Assembly (NCBI GenBank): GCA_035532215.1
Contig: DATKRK010000100.1
Span: 1 to 12,643 of the forward strand
Origin: JAICIG01 sp035532215
Lineage (GTDB): Bacteria > Planctomycetota > Planctomycetia > Pirellulales > JAICIG01
Length of the DNA: 12,643 bases
Direction: 5' to 3'
The position numbers were made by a program, and so were the translations under genes. The notes beneath the pieces were generated by a model that was given only the letters and a program-made list of their open reading frames with translations, was not told the DNA's origin and ran no database searches. Shown here piece by piece: positions 6,765 through 12,643 of this stretch (the first letter of the stretch is position 1; the number at the start of each line of letters is the position of its first letter).

Positions 6765-6780
6765 GGAGGCTTACGCCTCC
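6765..6780. repeat. Palindrome GGAGGC-TTAC-GCCTCC between uvrA and the GH2-like gene
   Basis: A perfect six-base-pair stem with a TTAC loop lies 18-33 bases past the uvrA stop on the transcript strand. No T-run follows on that strand, so termination is not assured. It is the only structured element in the 86-base gap upstream of the GH2-like gene; no promoter is apparent there. Confidence 0.7.
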
Positions 6781-6797
6781 CGCTCGCCTGACGCCCT

Positions 6798-9677
6798 TTA
6801 AGCCGATTGCTCGCGCAATTCATCCGCCAACGCCTGCGCCAAAAACCGCCCGGTGACGGAGCCGGCGGCGCGCGAGACCATCTCGGGCGTGCCGTGGGCC
6901 ACGACGCGGCCCCCTTCGTCGGCGGCGCCGGGGCCGAGGTCGATCAGGTAGTCGGCGGCTTTGATCACGTGCATGTTGTGCTCGACAATGATCAGCGAAT
7001 GCCCGACGGCCAGCAAAGCCTCGAAGCAATCGAGAAGCTGCACGATGTCGGAAAAGTGCAAGCCGGTGGTCGGCTCGTCGAGGATGAACAGGCTGCGGCC
7101 GCGCCTGGCGGTCGACATGTAGCTGGCCAGCTTCAAGCGTTGCGATTCGCCGCCGCTCAGCGTGTTGGCCGGCTGGCCGAGCCGCACGTAGTCGAGCCCG
7201 ACGTCGATCAACTTTTTCAGCCGGGCTTGCACCTTCGGCCGCCCGCGGAAAAACGAGAACGCCTGGCGGACGGTCATCTCGAGCACGTCGGCGATGTTGC
7301 GGCCGCGATAGAGCACGTCGAGGATTTCGCGCCGATAGCGGCGGCCCTGGCACTGGGCGCACTTCATGTAGACGTCGGCCAGGAACTGCATGTCGATCTC
7401 GATGTAACCGTCCCCTTCGCAAGCCGAGCAGCGGCCCCCTTCGACGTTGAAGCTGAAATGGCTGGCCGTGTAGTTGTGCGTCTTGGCCTCGACCGTTTCG
7501 GCGAACACGGCCCGGATTTCGTCGAAGGCCTTGAGATACGTCACCGGGTTCGAGCGCGGCGAGCGGCCGATCGGGCTTTGGTCGACCATGATCACGTCGT
7601 TGATCTGCCCGTCGCCGAACACGTCGTCGCAGTCGTAGCGCTTGGGCGCGTCTTTTCGCAGCCGCCGGCAGAGCGAGGGATAGAGCGTATCTTCGACGAG
7701 CGTGCTTTTGCCCGAGCCGCTGACGCCGGTCACCACGCAGAGCACGCCGAGCGGGAATTCGACCGTGATGTTCTTCAAATTGTTGCCGCGGGCGCCGGCC
7801 AGGCGAATCCAGCCGTGATTCGGCTGCCGGCGTTTGGTCGGCATGCGGATCAAGCGCCGGCCCGAAAGATAATCGCCCGTCAGGCTCGTGGGGCAGGCGG
7901 CCATTTCTTCGGGCGTGCCTTGAAACACGACTTTGCCGCCGCGTTCGCCAGCGCCGGGGCCAATCTCGACGACCTGATCGGCCGCGCGGATCATCGCCTC
8001 TTCGTGTTCGACAACGATCACCGAGTTGCCCCGATTGCGCAAGCCATTGATCGCCGACAGCAGCCGGTCGGTGTCTTGCGGGTGCAGGCCGACCGAAGGT
8101 TCGTCGAGCACGTAGAGCATATTCACGAGGCTCGAACCCAACGCCGAAGTGAGCGAGACGCGCTGCGCTTCGCCGCCGCTGAGCGTGCGAAGCGTGCGGT
8201 CGAGCGTGAGATAGCCGAGGCCGACCGTTTCCAGATAGCCCAGCCGGGCCCGAACTTGTTCGAGCATCATGCGACCAACTGCGCGATCCCACTCGCCCAG
8301 TTCGAGCCGGCGAAAGAATTCGGCCGCGTCGCGGATTTTCATGGCACACAGTTCGGCGATGTTCTTGCCCCCGATCTTCGTGGCCAGCGCCTCGGGCCGC
8401 AGTCGCGTGCCGCCGCAGCTCGGGCAAGAGCGATAGCTCCGCCAGCGGCTCAAGAAGACGCGAATGTGCATCTTGTACTTGCGGCGTTCGAGCCAGGCGA
8501 AAAAGCCCTTCAGCCCGCCGAACTCGCGCTCCGGCACGCCGTCGACGATCAATTTCCGCTGCTTCGCGGAGAGCTCGCGAAACGGCACGTCGACCGGCAG
8601 ATGGTAATCGTCGGCCAGCGCCAGCAGCTCTTTTTGCTCGTGGGCGTAGGCCGGACTGTTCCAGGGAGCGATCGCGCCTTCGCGGAGCGTCTTGTGCGGA
8701 TCGGGCACGACCAGGTCGAGGTCGATATCGATCACATTGCCGAACCCTTCGCACTCCGGGCAGGCGCCCAGCGGACTGTTGAAGCTATACAGCCGCGGTT
8801 CCGGCGCCGGGTATTCCAACTGGCAATCGCCGCACGCCAGGTGCGTGCTAAACCCAATCCGCCGCCACGTCTGCTCTTCGAGGCGGTACTCAATGCCCTC
8901 TCCCTCCGGGTTAGGGTGAGGGCTTCCCGCCTCATGCTCGGCCCCCTGCATCTCCACAAACACAAAGCACCTGCCGCCCCCTTTCCCCAACGCCGTCTCC
9001 AGCGAGTCGCGCACCCGCTCGTCCGACGAACTGCCTGCCGACAGCCGATCGACGACGACATAAAGCGGCGCCTTCGCGTCCGCCTCGTCGGCCGGCGGCG
9101 CCGGGGCTTCGCCCAGATTCATCAGCCGCGCGCCGCGAATCAGCCGCACGAAGCCTTCTTCGCGCAAGCCCGCGGCGAACGAAGCGAAATCCTCGTCCGT
9201 CTTCAATACTGCCGGAAAGGCGACCAGATACCGCGTCCCCTCGGGCAGCTTCGCCAGCTCGGCGGCCACGCTTTGCGGCGAATCGCGGCGCACTTCGCGG
9301 CCGCACTTCAGGCAAAACACGCGGCCGATCTTGGCGAACAGCAGCCGCAGGTAATCGTTCGTTTCGGTGGCGGTGCCGACCGTCGAGCGGCTCGAACGGC
9401 TGGGGCTTTTGTTGGCCACGGCCACGGCGGGCGGAATACCGTCGATCCGCTCGGCCGCCGGCTTTTCCAACCGCTCCAGAAACTGCCGCGTGTAGGCCGA
9501 GAAGCTTTCGATATACCGCCGCTGCCCTTCGGCGTAGAGCGTGTCGAAAGCCAGGCTGCTCTTGCCGCTGCCGCTGACCCCGCAAAACACGATCAGCCGC
9601 CGGTGCGGCAGGTCGAGATCGACGTGCTTGAGGTTGTGCACGTCGACGCCGCGTAGCGTGATGAACCCTTTGGGCAC
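6798..9677 (-). CDS. uvrA: UvrA, excinuclease ABC subunit A
   Basis: A 959-residue protein from GTG 9677, which starts PKGFITLRGVDVHNLK as UvrA proteins do and has GGGGA nine bases upstream. An in-frame ATG at 9776 would add 33 residues unlike the family. UvrA is the damage-sensing ATPase dimer of nucleotide excision repair and loads UvrB. Both ABC modules are complete: Walker A GVSGSGKSS (K39) and GVSGSGKST (K657), signatures LSGGEAQRVSL (about 500) and LSGGESQRLKL (about 842), and Walker B ending LDEPSVGLH and LDEPTTGLH. Zinc sites are CGDC/CPEC in the first half and CSAC/CAQC in the second, with a further CLKC and CPSC. Length is close to the usual 940-960. Odd point: residues around 252-261 (SPHPNPEGEG) come from a repeat inserted in frame just before the first zinc module. 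The gene stands alone, flanked by 86- and 236-base gaps. Confidence 0.98.
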   Translation of the reverse strand: MPKGFITLRGVDVHNLKHVDLDLPHRRLIVFCGVSGSGKSSLAFDTLYAEGQRRYIESFSAYTRQFLERLEKPAAERIDGIPPAVAVANKSPSRSSRSTVGTATETNDYLRLLFAKIGRVFCLKCGREVRRDSPQSVAAELAKLPEGTRYLVAFPAVLKTDEDFASFAAGLREEGFVRLIRGARLMNLGEAPAPPADEADAKAPLYVVVDRLSAGSSSDERVRDSLETALGKGGGRCFVFVEMQGAEHEAGSPHPNPEGEGIEYRLEEQTWRRIGFSTHLACGDCQLEYPAPEPRLYSFNSPLGACPECEGFGNVIDIDLDLVVPDPHKTLREGAIAPWNSPAYAHEQKELLALADDYHLPVDVPFRELSAKQRKLIVDGVPEREFGGLKGFFAWLERRKYKMHIRVFLSRWRSYRSCPSCGGTRLRPEALATKIGGKNIAELCAMKIRDAAEFFRRLELGEWDRAVGRMMLEQVRARLGYLETVGLGYLTLDRTLRTLSGGEAQRVSLTSALGSSLVNMLYVLDEPSVGLHPQDTDRLLSAINGLRNRGNSVIVVEHEEAMIRAADQVVEIGPGAGERGGKVVFQGTPEEMAACPTSLTGDYLSGRRLIRMPTKRRQPNHGWIRLAGARGNNLKNITVEFPLGVLCVVTGVSGSGKSTLVEDTLYPSLCRRLRKDAPKRYDCDDVFGDGQINDVIMVDQSPIGRSPRSNPVTYLKAFDEIRAVFAETVEAKTHNYTASHFSFNVEGGRCSACEGDGYIEIDMQFLADVYMKCAQCQGRRYRREILDVLYRGRNIADVLEMTVRQAFSFFRGRPKVQARLKKLIDVGLDYVRLGQPANTLSGGESQRLKLASYMSTARRGRSLFILDEPTTGLHFSDIVQLLDCFEALLAVGHSLIIVEHNMHVIKAADYLIDLGPGAADEGGRVVAHGTPEMVSRAAGSVTGRFLAQALADELREQSA
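8895..8923. repeat. Repeat unit with GCCCTC/GAGGGC ends inside uvrA
   Basis: The 29-base unit has six-base inverted ends GCCCTC and GAGGGC, with TCCCTCCGGGTTAGGGT between. On the coding strand it reads CCCTCACCCTAACCCGGAGG and on, and translates as SPHPNPEGEG. Sequences of this wording are well known as dispersed bacterial repeats. Here it sits in the UvrB-binding/insert region of uvrA, where standard UvrA proteins have a shorter loop, and it keeps the frame. Confidence 0.75.
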
Positions 9678-9913
9678 GGCCAGTGTTCCCCGGCGAAGTA
9701 GCGAGACAATCAGCCAAACTACTATCTTACGCCGCCGGCTATGATGCGCCCATGAGCCGAAGGCTTGCATTGGCATAATGGGCCGGTATGATGGCGCTCG
9801 ATCCCCTTCGGGGGTTCACCTAGCCCGCGTGAGGTACCTGCCCCGCCTTGCGCGGGTTTCTGTTTGCGCCGCCAGCAACACAGGAATAGCCCACTACCCG
9901 CGTTGAGGCTGGC
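9678..9913. other. Intergenic region between lpxB and uvrA with three hairpins
   Basis: This 236-base gap separates the lpxB stop from the chosen uvrA start. It contains AGCC-GAA-GGCT at 9755-9765, CCCC-TTC-GGGG at 9803-9813 (a GAA loop on the minus strand), and CCCGC-CTTGC-GCGGG at 9842-9856. The last is followed on the plus strand by TTTCTGTTT, but no plus-strand gene ends here. A uvrA promoter is expected on the minus strand; a TAAGAT hexamer near 9723-9728 is a possible -10 element without a good -35. I see no LexA-type operator. Confidence 0.5.
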
Positions 9914-11173
9914 TCAGCTACGCTCGAACCCGCCGCTGCTGGCCAGTTTCATGCCGGGGCGGAAGTGGGGCCGGGGAATGACGCGAGGCTCGGCGTCGAG
10001 GGCCTTCAAGAGATAGTCGGCCGCTACCCGCGAGGCGCCGCCGTGACCGACGCGCACCTTGAGCTGCACCAACTGACGCACCCGCTCGCGCCGCCGCCGC
10101 TCGTCCGTCAGCCACTCGATCACGTGGGCCGCCAACTGCTCGGAGCGGTCTTCGCAGGTGAGGTACTCCGGGAACAGAACTTTGTCGGCGTCGTGCTGCG
10201 AGGGATCGTAAGGCGTGACGTCCTTGGGAAACAGTTCGTCGGCCGTCAGCAGGTTCACGAGCGTGATGTATTTCACCTTGCGAAAGAAGCCCTGCACGAA
10301 GTAGGCAAAGCGGCTGATCCAGTACAGCACCACCGTCGGTTTGCCGTGGTGTAGCAGTTCGAGCGAGACCGAACCGGAAACGGCCATGCAGCAATCGGCC
10401 AGTTCGATCAACTCGGGCGTTTTCTTCAGGTAGACTTCGATCGGCAGGCCGCTCTTGGCCGTAAGCTGCCGGGCGAACTCGGCCTGGCGGGGCTTGAAGC
10501 TGGCTACGGCGAAGCGCGCATCGGGAACCGCTTGCCGCACGCGCGCCGCCGCTTTCAAGAACCAGTGCAGGTTGTGCTCGACTTCCTGCGTGCGCGAGCC
10601 CGGCAGGATCGTGACCAGCGGCCCTTCGTGTTGGATTTGTTGGTCGAGAAAATCTTGATCGAGCCGCTGCCGCCGCACCTCGTCGAAGTAAGGATGGCCG
10701 ACAAACGTGGCGTTGCAGCCGCGCTGGCGAAACCAGGCTTCCTCGAACGGCAGGCTGCACAGCACGTGATCGACGAACCGCCGCATCTTCTTGACCCGCC
10801 AACTGGCCCAAGCCCAGATTTGCGGCGGAGCGTAATAATACACCGGAATGCCGTTCGCCTTGGCCCGCCGCGCGATCCACCAGTTGAAACCCGGATAATC
10901 GACCAGCACCACGGCATCGGGCTGTTCGCGGCGAAAGTAGCCGTCGGCGCGGCGGACCAGCGCCAGGAACTTGTGCAGATTCAACAGCACGCGCAGGAAC
11001 CACATCACGGCCAGCGCCGTCAGGTCGACGTGCAAATCGCAGCCGGCTTCGGCCATCAAGGGCCCGCCGTAGCCGACGAATTGGGCGTCGGGACGTCGCG
11101 CCTGGATGGCTCGCATCAAGTTGGCGGCGTGCAGATCGCCGCTCGGTTCGCCGACGGAGAAGAAGATTTTCAC
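9914..11173 (-). CDS. lpxB: LpxB, lipid-A-disaccharide synthase
   Basis: A 419-residue protein from GTG 11173 (VKIFFSVGEPSGDLHAANL), the standard LpxB N-terminus. An ATG at 11266 would add 31 unrelated residues and overlap the upstream gene. LpxB (GT19) joins UDP-2,3-diacylglucosamine and lipid X to make the tetraacyl disaccharide of lipid A at the inner membrane face. Motifs include GEPSGD at 8-13, GPLMAEAG, DYPGFNWWIA, YYYAPPQIWAWASWR, FVGHPYFDEV, LPGSRTQEV, AVSGSVSLELLHHGKPTVVLYW and VNLLTADELFPKDV. The usual M-G-x-x-E-V segment reads AVMWFLRVL instead. The protein is somewhat longer than the common 380-390, mostly at the C-terminus. It lies 55 bases after the glycosyltransferase stop on the same strand, and the pair may be co-transcribed. 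It implies an outer membrane with lipid A. Confidence 0.95.
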   Translation of the reverse strand: MKIFFSVGEPSGDLHAANLMRAIQARRPDAQFVGYGGPLMAEAGCDLHVDLTALAVMWFLRVLLNLHKFLALVRRADGYFRREQPDAVVLVDYPGFNWWIARRAKANGIPVYYYAPPQIWAWASWRVKKMRRFVDHVLCSLPFEEAWFRQRGCNATFVGHPYFDEVRRQRLDQDFLDQQIQHEGPLVTILPGSRTQEVEHNLHWFLKAAARVRQAVPDARFAVASFKPRQAEFARQLTAKSGLPIEVYLKKTPELIELADCCMAVSGSVSLELLHHGKPTVVLYWISRFAYFVQGFFRKVKYITLVNLLTADELFPKDVTPYDPSQHDADKVLFPEYLTCEDRSEQLAAHVIEWLTDERRRRERVRQLVQLKVRVGHGGASRVAADYLLKALDAEPRVIPRPHFRPGMKLASSGGFERS

Positions 11174-11228
11174 TGGGGCGCTTCGGCTCTCTGGCGGGCG
11201 GAACGAACGGCAACGAAGAAGGTGAAGC

Positions 11229-12041
11229 TCAGGCGGTCGTATTGCGGCGATCGCCGCGCTGCGCATCGCTCGGCCCGTTGCCGCGGCGCCCCAACGGCTG
11301 GGGAGGATCTATGCGAGTACACTTGCCGCCGGAGCGATCGGTTCGACGCGGAGCGATTTCCGTCACCGCGCACGACGCCAGTCGCCGCGAGCGCCAAACG
11401 GCGAACATGGCGCGAGGGCTGGGCCACGGTTCGGGCGGGATCGTTTGCGGGGCGGCGGCACAATGGTCGACATGGATTTCTCCGACGCGAAATCCTCTCC
11501 GGGCAATCATGTCCGGCAGATGCCGGTGCATGCCGCGAGCCAAAATCAGGCCCGCCACCGCTTCGTGCCGGGCGGCCCAAAACAGGCAGTCGGCGTCGCG
11601 CACCGTTTGTCCGAACAGCAGCCGCCGCGGCAACTGGGCCAACCGTCGCAGGGTCCGCCGCGTCGCCGAAAGCCGGCGGCAACCGAAGACGGCGTCGGCC
11701 CGAGCCAGACGGCGGATGAGGCGGGCGATTTCGGCGGCCGGATATTGCCCGCCCGCTTCCAGTGCGATGGCGACTTCGCCGCGGGCAGCCGCAATGCCGG
11801 CGCCCAGCGCCGCGCTCAGGCCGGCCGCGCGTTCGATGAGCAGCAAGCGCAAGCAGGGGTGCGTATCGAGGAGTGCTTTCAACCGTTGGCGGTGCTCGGC
11901 GGTCGAACCATCGTCAACGCAGAGAATCTCATACGGCTTGCCCAGCCCGGCGAACACGGCGTAAAGCTCGCCCAGCCGCCGTTCGACATCGGGCGCCGCG
12001 TTGCGCTCGGGCATGATGATCGAGTAGTGAACCATTGCCAT
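11229..12041 (-). CDS. Family 2 glycosyltransferase with degenerate catalytic motif
   Basis: A 270-residue protein from ATG 12041; ATG 12035 and TTG 12047 are also possible, and no clear ribosome site decides. The fold is that of GT2 proteins related to dolichol/polyprenol phosphate mannose synthase: VHYSIIMPERN, then ILCVDDGST with D43/D44, then GLSAALGAGIAAARGEVAIAL. The motif expected next, D-A-D-x-Q in relatives, is E95-A-G-G-Q99, so both metal-binding Asp positions are changed. Later, ARRGFRVGEIHVDH matches the family, but the usual HRPR...SKYG is replaced by HCAAAPQTIPPEP. The last 45 residues, after WRSRRLA, are basic and unlike the family, and no membrane helix is visible. It is probably an inactive or repurposed paralogue, or a gene in decay with a shifted tail. 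Its position before lpxB suggests an envelope glycolipid role. Confidence 0.78.
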   Translation of the reverse strand: MAMVHYSIIMPERNAAPDVERRLGELYAVFAGLGKPYEILCVDDGSTAEHRQRLKALLDTHPCLRLLLIERAAGLSAALGAGIAAARGEVAIALEAGGQYPAAEIARLIRRLARADAVFGCRRLSATRRTLRRLAQLPRRLLFGQTVRDADCLFWAARHEAVAGLILARGMHRHLPDMIARRGFRVGEIHVDHCAAAPQTIPPEPWPSPRAMFAVWRSRRLASCAVTEIAPRRTDRSGGKCTRIDPPQPLGRRGNGPSDAQRGDRRNTTA

Positions 12042-12243
12042 CCGCAAAAGGACTCAAGCTGCCGTCGCCCCGCCACGTCTAACCAGGGCAGCGGAGTATC
12101 GCAGAAGCGCCGCGGCGGAGAAAGTGCAGTTTTTTGCGACTTAAGACGTTTAACTGCAAGGAGTTGTGCAACCCGCCGCTTCCCTCGCAGGCGCGATCGC
12201 CGCTGCCGCTACGCGCGTAAAAACGGGTTCGCGCGGTTGATAC

Positions 12244-12331
12244 TGTAGGGAACGCCCTCCGCGGCGTTCCGGGAAGCGCGAATCGGCGCGAATCCCGGGT
12301 GTACGGCACGCCACAGAGGGCGTGCCCTACA
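12244..12331. repeat. Inverted pair of 28-base repeats (TGTAGGG..ACGCCCTC type)
   Basis: Bases 12244-12271 and the complement of 12304-12331 agree at 24 of 28 positions, sharing TGTAGGG, ACGCCCTC, GGCGT and CCG. The 32 bases between include GCGCGAATC twice. Each copy also has internal symmetry (GAACGCC against GGCGTTC in the left copy), so the region can fold as one long stem or two short ones. It is a dispersed-repeat signature rather than a gene. Confidence 0.8.
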
Positions 12332-12535
12332 GGCTTTTGCCGCGAATGTCTACTTACGCTGCCGCGACGCTGGCACTCTGAGCGACGTGCTCGGCGCCAC
12401 GCCGCACGACGATGGGTAGTGATACCATTTGCGAGCATGTCAAGGAAAAAGGGCGAATTGGAAGGATGAGCTCGGCCCCCATCCGTGTTTGCCACCAGCT
12501 TTAGAGATCGTCCTGCTTTCTGGAAAGATGGATAA

Positions 12536-12593
12536 GGCCGAAGGCCGCCGTAGCACCGAAGGTGCGTCATTCGATAGCCCAGGGCGCAGCCCT
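12536..12593. repeat. Three consecutive mini-hairpins with 3-base loops
   Basis: GGCC-GAA-GGCC (12536-12546), GCACC-GAA-GGTGC (12553-12565) and AGGGC-GCA-GCCCT (12581-12593) follow each other at 6- and 15-base gaps. All stems are perfect and all loops have three bases. I recall similar strings from planctomycete intergenic DNA, which I cannot verify here. No function is known to me. Confidence 0.7.
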
Positions 12594-12643
12594 CGTTGTT
12601 CTACACATCTTTTTACTTGCATTTTCCCGACAGACTTCGGCCA

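Larger units (their letters stand above)
12042..12643. other. Gene-free, repeat-rich right end
   Basis: About 600 bases hold no credible gene. A 163-codon frame on the minus strand (12079-12570) runs through the repeats and has a composition unlike the neighbours. The stretch contains the inverted pair 12244-12271 and 12304-12331, three mini-hairpins at 12536-12593, and an ATCCGTG heptamer at 12481-12487 like those in the long inverted repeat. The promoter of the glycosyltransferase-lpxB pair should lie at the left end of this stretch, but I cannot place it. Confidence 0.7.

Noticed and set aside
6807..9656. 949-codon open frame on the plus strand opposite uvrA
   Set aside because: It is the antisense shadow of uvrA, caused by third-position GC bias. 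The translation has no recognisable domain, while the minus strand encodes all UvrA motifs.
9678..9913. LexA-type operator ahead of uvrA
   Set aside because: No convincing LexA box of the E. coli (CTG-N10-CAG) or Bacillus type is visible in the gap, so SOS control is not claimed.
11445..12248. 267-codon plus-strand frame opposite the glycosyltransferase
   Set aside because: Composition is that of an antisense shadow, and the minus strand has the GT2 motifs.
12079..12570. 163-codon minus-strand frame in the right-end region
   Set aside because: Much of it is translated from the inverted 28-base repeats and mini-hairpins. It has no motif and lacks the codon bias of neighbouring genes.
1..12643. 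A new multi-gene defence, secretion or biosynthetic system
   Set aside because: All genes belong to recognisable housekeeping or enzyme families, and their order does not suggest a shared dedicated pathway.

Overview
The window looks like an ordinary chromosomal segment of a high-GC Gram-negative bacterium, most likely a planctomycete of the Pirellulales type. That placement is an inference. It rests on the gene mix (a secreted HEXXH protein of DUF1570 type, a secreted lactonase-type beta-propeller, LpxB, sparse Shine-Dalgarno sequences) and on the many short palindromic repeats at gene boundaries. I see no rRNA, tRNA, CRISPR array, transposase, prophage gene or defence system.

Layout. From 1 to 2912 three genes run on the plus strand: the 3' end of a sugar phosphate isomerase/epimerase, a secreted zinc-protease-like protein, and a creatininase-family amidohydrolase. 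From 3438 to 12041 six genes run on the minus strand. In transcription order they are a family 2 glycosyltransferase, lpxB (lipid A disaccharide synthase), uvrA, a GH2-like protein of unknown role, a HesA/MoeB/ThiF E1-like adenylyltransferase, and a secreted 6-phosphogluconolactonase-type propeller. The glycosyltransferase and lpxB are close enough to be co-transcribed and both suit envelope glycolipid synthesis. The last three minus-strand genes are separated by only 45 to 80 bases and may form a unit, but their predicted functions do not make one clear pathway.

The two gene blocks converge on a 525-base gene-free region (2913-3437). It holds a large imperfect inverted repeat of about 363 bases (3019-3381), with arms of 132 and 142 bases around an 89-base centre, and iteron-like CACGGAT heptamers at 11-base spacing. 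This is the most interesting structure in the window. The right end (12042-12643) is also gene-free and repeat-rich. It carries two inverted 28-base repeat copies and three consecutive mini-hairpins.

A theme runs across the window: short perfect palindromes sit in most intergenic gaps, and two similar ones lie inside reading frames (uvrA and the GH2-like gene), where they add in-frame residues. I found no convincing new multi-gene system. The points worth a second look are the repeat elements, the intragenic palindromes, and a glycosyltransferase that has lost its usual catalytic motif.
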